Below, in pieces: positions 6,706 through 11,163 of a DNA stretch of 11,163 bases. The translations under genes were made by a program, and so were the position numbers. Positions within the stretch are counted from its first letter, which is position 1. Each line of letters starts with the position of its first letter. Under the pieces are notes generated by a model that saw only the letters and a list, made by a program, of their open reading frames with translations, searched no databases and was not told the DNA's origin. The stretch lies in contig CATWDJ010000038.1 in NCBI GenBank assembly GCA_958349535.1, forward strand, positions 1 through 11,163, written 5' to 3'. Origin of the DNA: Maccoyibacter sp900556645. Its GTDB lineage: Bacteria; Bacillota; Clostridia; Lachnospirales; Lachnospiraceae.

Positions 6706-6725
6706 AATAATTAAACTCCTCTTAT

Positions 6726-8873
6726 CTAACTGTTTATTTTCATGGTAAGCTGAATCCGCTGTTTTTTCAAGTCCACAGACATGACCTGTACCTCTACCAC
6801 ATCCCCTACGCTTACCACTTCTAATGGATGCTTGATGTAACGCTCGCTCATCTGGGAGATATGCACCAGTCCGTCCTGATGAACCCCGATATCCACAAAG
6901 GCGCCGAAATCAATGACGTTTCGGACTGTCCCTTTTAAAACCATGCCTTCCTTTAAATCCTTCATCTCCAGAACATCTGTCCTCAGAATCGGTTTTGGCA
7001 TTTCATCTCGAGGATCTCTGGCTGGTTTCTCCAACTCCTTTAATATATCTTCCAAGGTCAATGTGCCGATTTCCAACTCGTCGGCAAGGGCATCACGGTT
7101 TCCTACCTTTTTAGAAATTCCTTTTAGATTCCCTTTTAAGATATCTTCTTTTTGATATCCCAGTTTTTCCAACAGCTTTTCTGCTGCTCCGTAGCTTTCC
7201 GGATGGACGCTGGTGGAATCCAAAGGATTTTTTCCATTTTGTATCCGCATGAATCCGGCACATTGCTCATATGCCTTCGGTCCCAGTTTCGGAACCTTTA
7301 AAAGCTGGGCTCTGGTTTCAAACCTTCCGTTTTCTTCCCGGTATGCCACAATGTTTTTGGCTATGGTCTTACTGATTCCCGAAATGTATTCCAACAGGGA
7401 TGCCGATGCCGTATTCAAATCCACCCCTACTTTATTGACGCAGTCTTCCACTACTCCCCCCAGTGCCTCACTGAGCTTTTTCTGGTTCATATCATGCTGA
7501 TACTGTCCCACTCCGATGGATTTGGGATCTATCTTTACCAGTTCTGCCAATGGGTCTTGCAATCTACGTGCAATGGATGCCGCACTTCGCTGTCCCACAT
7601 CAAAATTCGGAAATTCCTCCGTTGCCAGTTTGCTGGCAGAGTACACCGAGGCTCCCGCCTCATTTACAATGACATATTGCACCGAAACCGGAAGCTCCTT
7701 GAGCAATTCCACAATTACCTGCTCCGATTCTCTGGAGGCGGTTCCATTGCCTACCGAAATCAATGTAATATGATATTTGGCTATCAGATGCTTTAAAATC
7801 TTTTTGGATTCCTCCACCTTATTCTGGGGTGCCGTAGGATAGATTACGGTTGTGTCCAGTACCTTTCCCGTAGCATCTACAACAGCAAGCTTACAGCCTG
7901 TACGAAATGCCGGGTCCCAGCCCAGCACAACCTGACCTGCAATGGGTGGCTGCATCAACAGCTGTTCCAGATTTTTACCAAAGACACGGATGGCTCCGTC
8001 CTCCGCCGTCTCCGTCAGCTCATTGCGGATTTCCCGCTCAATAGCTGGAGCAATCAAACGCTGGTAGCTGTCTGCAATGACTTCTTTTAATATCGGTGTA
8101 GTGTAAGGGTTGTCCTTTCGGATTACCTTCTTTTCCAGATAGGTCAAAATTCTATCCGTAGGTGCTTCCACCTTTACCGTCAATATCTTTTCTTTCTCGC
8201 CTCTGTTTAACGCCAGTATCCTATGCCCCGCCAGCTTCTGTACCGGCTCCTCAAAGTCATAGTACATTTCATATACCGACTCAGTTTCTTCATCCTTTGC
8301 CGCAGAGGTAATTTTTCCATATTTCATGGTCAGTTCCCGAATCCGCATCCGGTAATCTGCTTCATCTGAAATATATTCTGCCAGAATATCTTTTGCTCCC
8401 TCTATGGCATCCTGTGCTGTAAATACTTCTTTTTCCTCATCTATAAAAGCTGCCGCTTCCTCCTCCAGACTGCGATTGGTCTGTTGCAGCATGATAAGAT
8501 TTGCCAGCGGCTCCAGTCCTTTTTCTTTGGCAATGGTTGCTCTGGTTCTACGTTTCGGACGGTAAGGACGATATAAATCCTCCACCACTACCAAGGTCTC
8601 TGCCGCCAATATCTGTTCTTTTAACTCTTTCGTCAGTTTTCCCTGTTCTTCGATACTGTTCAGCACCTGTTCTTTCTTCTCCTCCAGATTGCGAAGATAA
8701 GTCAAACGCTCATGAAGATTTCTCAGTATTTCGTCATTTAAGGCACCGGTAGCTTCCTTTCGGTAACGTGCAATAAAAGGAATGGTATTTCCCTCATCAA
8801 TCAGCTGTACTGCCGCACGTACCTGTGACTCTTTTATCTGCAATTCCTGTGCCAGTTTTTTTATAATATCCAA
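6726..8873 (-). CDS. tex: Tex family RNA-binding transcription accessory protein
   Basis: Tex proteins are large cytosolic nucleic-acid-binding proteins related to eukaryotic Spt6; they affect transcription and RNA handling, though the precise activity is unsettled. The 715-residue protein shows the full architecture: a helical N domain with EGNTIPFIARYRKE (27-40), the conserved LYRPYRPKRRTRA stretch near 100-112, a YqgF/RNase H-like domain starting at LGWDPAFRTGCK (about 317-450), helix-hairpin-helix motifs (about 488-545), and an S1 domain (about 641-713, FGAFVDIG, LVHISQMS). There is no ATG at the start. TTG at 8873 begins MDIIKKLAQEL as in relatives, with AGGAAG 6 nt upstream. Another TTG at 8879 is in frame but has no spacing from that site. 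It is the first gene of the operon. Confidence 0.95.
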   Translation of the reverse strand: MDIIKKLAQELQIKESQVRAAVQLIDEGNTIPFIARYRKEATGALNDEILRNLHERLTYLRNLEEKKEQVLNSIEEQGKLTKELKEQILAAETLVVVEDLYRPYRPKRRTRATIAKEKGLEPLANLIMLQQTNRSLEEEAAAFIDEEKEVFTAQDAIEGAKDILAEYISDEADYRMRIRELTMKYGKITSAAKDEETESVYEMYYDFEEPVQKLAGHRILALNRGEKEKILTVKVEAPTDRILTYLEKKVIRKDNPYTTPILKEVIADSYQRLIAPAIEREIRNELTETAEDGAIRVFGKNLEQLLMQPPIAGQVVLGWDPAFRTGCKLAVVDATGKVLDTTVIYPTAPQNKVEESKKILKHLIAKYHITLISVGNGTASRESEQVIVELLKELPVSVQYVIVNEAGASVYSASKLATEEFPNFDVGQRSAASIARRLQDPLAELVKIDPKSIGVGQYQHDMNQKKLSEALGGVVEDCVNKVGVDLNTASASLLEYISGISKTIAKNIVAYREENGRFETRAQLLKVPKLGPKAYEQCAGFMRIQNGKNPLDSTSVHPESYGAAEKLLEKLGYQKEDILKGNLKGISKKVGNRDALADELEIGTLTLEDILKELEKPARDPRDEMPKPILRTDVLEMKDLKEGMVLKGTVRNVIDFGAFVDIGVHQDGLVHISQMSERYIKHPLEVVSVGDVVEVQVMSVDLKKQRIQLTMKINS

Positions 8874-8908
8874 AAACAACTTCCTCTCTTCTCTATATAT
8901 GCTTTTTC

Positions 8909-8937
8909 ATTATAGCGAAAAAGGCTGTAGGCTTCAA
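8909..8937 (-). promoter_or_regulatory. Promoter of tex and the downstream operon
   Basis: Minus strand TTGAAG (plus 8932-8937), a 17 bp spacer and a perfect TATAAT (plus 8909-8914), giving a short untranslated leader of about 30 nt before tex. No riboswitch, T-box or attenuator could fit in this leader. It is the only convincing promoter ahead of the eleven-gene minus-strand run. Confidence 0.75.
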
Positions 8938-8947
8938 GAAAGAATTA

Positions 8948-8976
8948 TTGTGTTTTATTTTTGTCAATGTTATAAT
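8948..8976 (+). promoter_or_regulatory. Divergent promoter of the plus-strand three-gene unit
   Basis: Plus strand TTGTGT (8948-8953), a 17 bp spacer and TATAAT (8971-8976) preceded by TGT, an extended -10. Transcription would start near 8983, about 40 nt before the first ATG. Its -35 is separated from the -35 of the tex promoter by only 10 bp, so the two promoters face away from each other and may compete or share regulation. Confidence 0.75.
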
Positions 8977-9023
8977 ATCGTTAGTTAATATACTTTATTT
9001 AATACTATTTAGGAGGTTTAGTT

Positions 9024-9431
9024 ATGGATAATTATAATTATCAACAACCTGATGATAATTCTTATCAAAACAATACGGACAAGCGTTCCGCGGGACTTGC
9101 CACAGCAGCTCTCGTTCTGGGTATTGTTTCTTTGGTTACAATTTTTTCCATTGTAACTCCATATGTCTGTGGCTCCTTGGCAATTATTTTAGGGCTTTTG
9201 TCAAAGGGTGGCGAAACTACCGTTGACGGACGTGGAAAAGCAGGTATTATCACAGGAACCATTGCTCTTTGTATCATTACACTCATTCTTTTTATTTTTG
9301 GTGTCTTCGGTTCCGAAAATAATGCTGTGAACACTTTTGAACGGGAGTTCCGTATGGAATTTGAAAACGAATATAATAATTACAATGATTATTACAATAA
9401 TGATTATGATGATTACGATTACACATTATAA
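9024..9431 (+). CDS. DUF4190-like membrane protein with Asn/Tyr/Asp tail
   Basis: The 135-residue protein has a polar N terminus rich in Asn, Gln and Tyr (1-20) and a hydrophobic core beginning GLATAALVLGIVSLV (24-38). The core continues through about 59 and is followed by a short loop with a GKAGIITGTIAL block and a last helix (73-95). The repeated Gly-Leu-Ala-x-x-x-Leu-Gly pattern is typical of DUF4190, whose function is unknown. The C terminus is odd: from 117 to 132 it consists only of Asn, Tyr and Asp, a low-complexity acidic tail after an amphipathic charged segment (104-116). AGGAGG (9011-9016) lies 7 nt before the ATG. It heads the plus-strand unit, and no terminator separates it from the next gene. 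Confidence 0.82.
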   Translation: MDNYNYQQPDDNSYQNNTDKRSAGLATAALVLGIVSLVTIFSIVTPYVCGSLAIILGLLSKGGETTVDGRGKAGIITGTIALCIITLILFIFGVFGSENNAVNTFEREFRMEFENEYNNYNDYYNNDYDDYDYTL

Positions 9432-9478
9432 TTTTTATTAATCCAACAGACGGATTTGTTCAGAAAGGGGTGGATTTT

Positions 9479-9931
9479 ATGATGATAGGTGCAATTAGTG
9501 GTTCTTCTTACAACTACTACAATGCAGGTTTTAACGGAGTTTCACAAAATCAAGATTCTTTATCTGTAAAAGGAAAAGAAGAATGTCAAACCTGTAAAAA
9601 CAGAAAATATCAGGATGGCTCCGATGAAATGGTATCCTTTAAATCCGCTGCTCACATTTCCCCTGAGGCTGCTGCCGGACGGGTACGTGCCCATGAAGGT
9701 GAACACGTGGCAAACGCCTACAATAAGGCAGCTCAAAAGAACGGAGAAGTTGTATATGCCTCGGTTTCCATACACACTGCCATCTGCCCGGAATGCGGAA
9801 GAACCTATGTATCAGGAGGTACTACCAATACCGCCATTCGATATAGTAATGAATCAAATCCTTATCAGAAAAATCAAAAATCCGCAGATGCCGCCCGGTT
9901 CATTGGTATGAATCTGGATCAGGCTGTCTGA
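9479..9931 (+). CDS. Putative zinc metalloprotease (SprA-related / CJM1_0395 family)
   Basis: The 150-residue protein has a Ser/Asn/Tyr-rich N terminus without a signal peptide, a cysteine pair C36/C39 in ECQTCKNRKYQDGS, the segment VSFKSAAHISPEAAAGRVRAHEGEHV with an HExxH motif (H72-H76), and a second pair C103/C106 in HTAICPECGRTYVSGGTT. This order (CxxC, YQDGS, ISPEAA, HExxH, CPEC, SGGTT) is the signature of the family annotated as putative metalloprotease CJM1_0395 or SprA-related. No substrate is established. The two cysteine pairs probably bind a structural zinc, and HExxH a catalytic one. I chose ATG 9479, with AAGGGG 8 nt upstream; a GTG at 9470 lies inside that site and an ATG at 9482 is possible. 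Confidence 0.85.
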   Translation: MMIGAISGSSYNYYNAGFNGVSQNQDSLSVKGKEECQTCKNRKYQDGSDEMVSFKSAAHISPEAAAGRVRAHEGEHVANAYNKAAQKNGEVVYASVSIHTAICPECGRTYVSGGTTNTAIRYSNESNPYQKNQKSADAARFIGMNLDQAV

Positions 9932-9953
9932 TTTAGAAAGAGAGAATACAATT

Positions 9954-10709
9954 ATGAAAAAAACTTCTAGCGAATTAAAACGATTAGCACGGGAAAAATT
10001 AAACGGAAACTGGGGTTTTGTAATTTCAACCTTTTTGGTTGCCGTATTAATCCCTGCACTATGTATGCTTCCATTTACTTTGACACTGCCGGAACATCCC
10101 AGCACTTCCCAACAGGCAATTTATAATATGGCTTCTTTTATTATTTCCTTTATTGAAATACTATTTGCCTGTGGCTTGGTAAAATTCCATCTTGCCTTAA
10201 GCCGTACCGGAGACCAGAGTTTCGGAGACATCATGTATGCATTTAGTCACAAACCGCTGCGTTTTATCGGTGCCAATATTCTTTTTGGTCTGCTGGCATC
10301 ACTCCCTACCATTCCGGGAATTATTTTAGTATTATGGGCATTTGTGAATCCGATGCCGGTTCTTATTTTCTTTGCTGTGATTTTTATAGCTGCGGGAATT
10401 GTTTTGTCCATCATCATTTCACTTCAGTATTCCCTTTTATACTGTCTATTGATTGAGCGTCCTGAAGAAAAAGTATTGGATTTGTTCCGGGAAAGCAAAC
10501 GGTTAATGAAAGGTAATAAAGGACGTGCATTTTATATTAATTTAAGCTTTATAGGCTTGGTTCTTTTAGCCGTTCTAAGCTTTGGAATCGGTATGCTCTG
10601 GGTGGGACCATATATGTCTCAGACACAGGTACAGTTGTATCTTTCCATTTTGGAGGAGCAACAGCCTACAACTCAGACAGAAGATAGTTTTGAGGATTAT
10701 GTGATTTAA
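9954..10709 (+). CDS. DUF975 family multi-pass membrane protein
   Basis: The 251-residue protein starts with a basic amphipathic segment ending in LKRLAREKLNGNWGFVI, the hallmark opening of DUF975 proteins. Hydrophobic segments follow at about 21-43, 58-80, 103-131, 133-168 (probably two helices) and 194-220. A cytosolic-looking charged stretch with FRESKRLMKGNKGRAF (178-193) sits between the last two and is also family-typical. The function of DUF975 is unknown. The C-terminal 30 residues are polar and acidic. The ribosome binding site is weak (AGAGAG, 9 nt before the ATG). It lies 22 bp after the metalloprotease gene and is the last gene before a strong terminator, so it belongs to the same transcript. 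Confidence 0.88.
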   Translation: MKKTSSELKRLAREKLNGNWGFVISTFLVAVLIPALCMLPFTLTLPEHPSTSQQAIYNMASFIISFIEILFACGLVKFHLALSRTGDQSFGDIMYAFSHKPLRFIGANILFGLLASLPTIPGIILVLWAFVNPMPVLIFFAVIFIAAGIVLSIIISLQYSLLYCLLIERPEEKVLDLFRESKRLMKGNKGRAFYINLSFIGLVLLAVLSFGIGMLWVGPYMSQTQVQLYLSILEEQQPTTQTEDSFEDYVI

Positions 10710-10749
10710 TTTTGATATATTTTACAAATTCAAGATGTTGTTATGGATA

Positions 10750-10884
10750 TTAAGACCTATATAACAGATGGGAAGTAGCTCCTTGTTGGGCTACTTCCTC
10801 ATTTTTCACAACATTTGCAATATAATTCATCGTACTGATTAAATCCTGTTCAAATACTCCTTTCGCATCATTTATTCTGTCCAA
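10750..10884 (-). other. Coding-like remnant or chance open frame
   Basis: On the minus strand a frame from a TTG at 10884 to a TAA at 10750 encodes 44 residues (DRINDAKGVFEQDLISTMNY... ending HLLYRS) with a helical, balanced composition unlike the AT-rich surroundings. It has no Shine-Dalgarno site and no ATG near its start. It also runs through the terminator at 10770-10807 on the opposite strand. It might be the worn tail of a lost gene or simply chance. I do not call it a functional gene. Confidence 0.15.
10770..10807 (+). terminator. Intrinsic terminator after the plus-strand unit
   Basis: An 11 bp stem with one G-U pair is formed by GGAAGTAGCTC (10771-10781) and GGGCTACTTCC (10788-10798), enclosing the loop CTTGTT and followed by TCATTTTTC. 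The T-run is only on the plus strand, so it ends transcripts coming from the DUF975 gene 60 bp upstream. The minus strand lacks a matching T-tract. Confidence 0.85.
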
Positions 10885-10914
10885 TTTATGGAAATATTAT
10901 TATAAAAGTAATGC

Positions 10915-11073
10915 TTATTTTATATTTTCAATAGCTATTATTACCAAGACAATAGCTACAACTACTAAAATCCACGCCGTTTTTAAATCCATATCTATAT
11001 TTTCATTTTTTATTATCCAAATAACTGCTGCTATACCACCTACAAACACCACAAAAATAAGACCTATCTCCAT
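10915..11073 (-). CDS. Possible 52-residue two-helix membrane protein
   Basis: The minus-strand frame from ATG 11073 to TAA 10915 encodes 52 residues. It has two clean hydrophobic segments (about 4-21, LIFVVFVGGIAAVIWI, and 33-47, AWILVVVAIVLVIIA) joined by a polar loop KNENIDMDLKT. The pattern is that of a small integral membrane protein. Against it: the Shine-Dalgarno match is poor (AAAAAAG before ATA-ATG), no promoter is obvious, and AT-rich DNA readily yields hydrophobic codons. The frame is closed by a stop 15 codons before the ATG, so it is not the tail of a longer gene. No family is recognised. Confidence 0.4.
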   Translation of the reverse strand: MEIGLIFVVFVGGIAAVIWIIKNENIDMDLKTAWILVVVAIVLVIIAIENIK

Positions 11074-11122
11074 TATCTTTTTTATTATTTCCGTACTTTT
11101 ATCAATATTTGAATATTACGTT

Positions 11123-11159
11123 GCGGCGGAGCCGCCTGTCCGGTGTGGCGAGAGCCACC
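11123..11159. repeat. GC-rich double hairpin, probable dispersed repeat, cut by the window edge
   Basis: After several hundred AT-rich bases, the composition switches abruptly to GC-rich. Two short hairpins lie side by side: GGCG-GAGC-CGCC (11125-11136) and GTGGC-GAGA-GCCAC (11145-11158), both with four-base loops, linked by TGTCCGGT. No T-tract follows within the window. The look is that of a REP-like or other dispersed intergenic repeat rather than a gene. Only one copy is visible, so repetition is inferred from the form and from its place at the window edge. Confidence 0.4.
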
Positions 11160-11163
11160 TTTC

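Noticed and set aside
6320..6748. Plus-strand open frame of 142 codons opposite ribU
   Set aside because: It mirrors the hydrophobic codons of ribU and has no start signals of its own.
9434..9456. Small hairpin AATCC/GGATT after the DUF4190-like gene
   Set aside because: The 5 bp stem without a T-tract is too weak to be a terminator, so the three plus-strand genes are kept as one unit.

Overview
The window reads as ordinary chromosome of a low-to-mid GC Gram-positive bacterium of the class Clostridia, most likely family Lachnospiraceae. The clues are the gene order, the protein families present (YcxB, DUF975, a DUF6715-like protein, an S-component riboflavin transporter), strong AGGAGG-type ribosome binding sites, sigma-A promoters and tRNA genes without an encoded CCA. 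The family-level placement is inference; no species can be named.

Left edge (1-480, minus strand). A promoter with an A-rich upstream stretch and a typical leader points leftward out of the window, almost certainly to a 16S rRNA gene just beyond base 1. Behind it are two tRNA-Ser genes (anticodons GGA and UGA) with their own near-consensus promoter.

Core (494-8873, minus strand). Eleven tightly packed, often overlapping genes are transcribed in the order tex, ribU, ycxB-like, tsaE, tsaB, rimI, small zinc-ribbon gene, rnz, membrane-anchored DUF gene, tsaD, ispD. One promoter precedes tex. The theme is tRNA and translation: TsaE, TsaB and TsaD make the t6A37 modification, RimI is the N-terminal acetyltransferase usually found with them, RNase Z trims tRNA 3' ends, and Tex is an RNA-binding transcription/translation accessory protein. 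RibU (riboflavin uptake) and IspD (isoprenoid precursor synthesis) are metabolic passengers. No terminator is visible between ispD and the tRNA genes.

Right part (8948-10807, plus strand). A promoter back-to-back with that of tex drives three genes: a DUF4190-like membrane protein with an Asn/Tyr/Asp-only tail, a putative zinc metalloprotease with HEGEH (SprA-related / CJM1_0395 type), and a DUF975 multi-pass membrane protein. A clear intrinsic terminator follows.

Right edge (10808-11163). This stretch is AT-rich, with one plausible 52-residue two-helix membrane protein on the minus strand, a weaker coding-like remnant, and an abrupt GC-rich pair of hairpins at the very end that looks like a dispersed repeat. 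With rRNA sequence at one edge and a probable repeat at the other, the window may be a whole assembly contig. I see no defence system, phage, insertion sequence or CRISPR array. The least understood parts are the three-gene plus-strand unit and the small zinc-ribbon gene inside the t6A/RNase Z operon.
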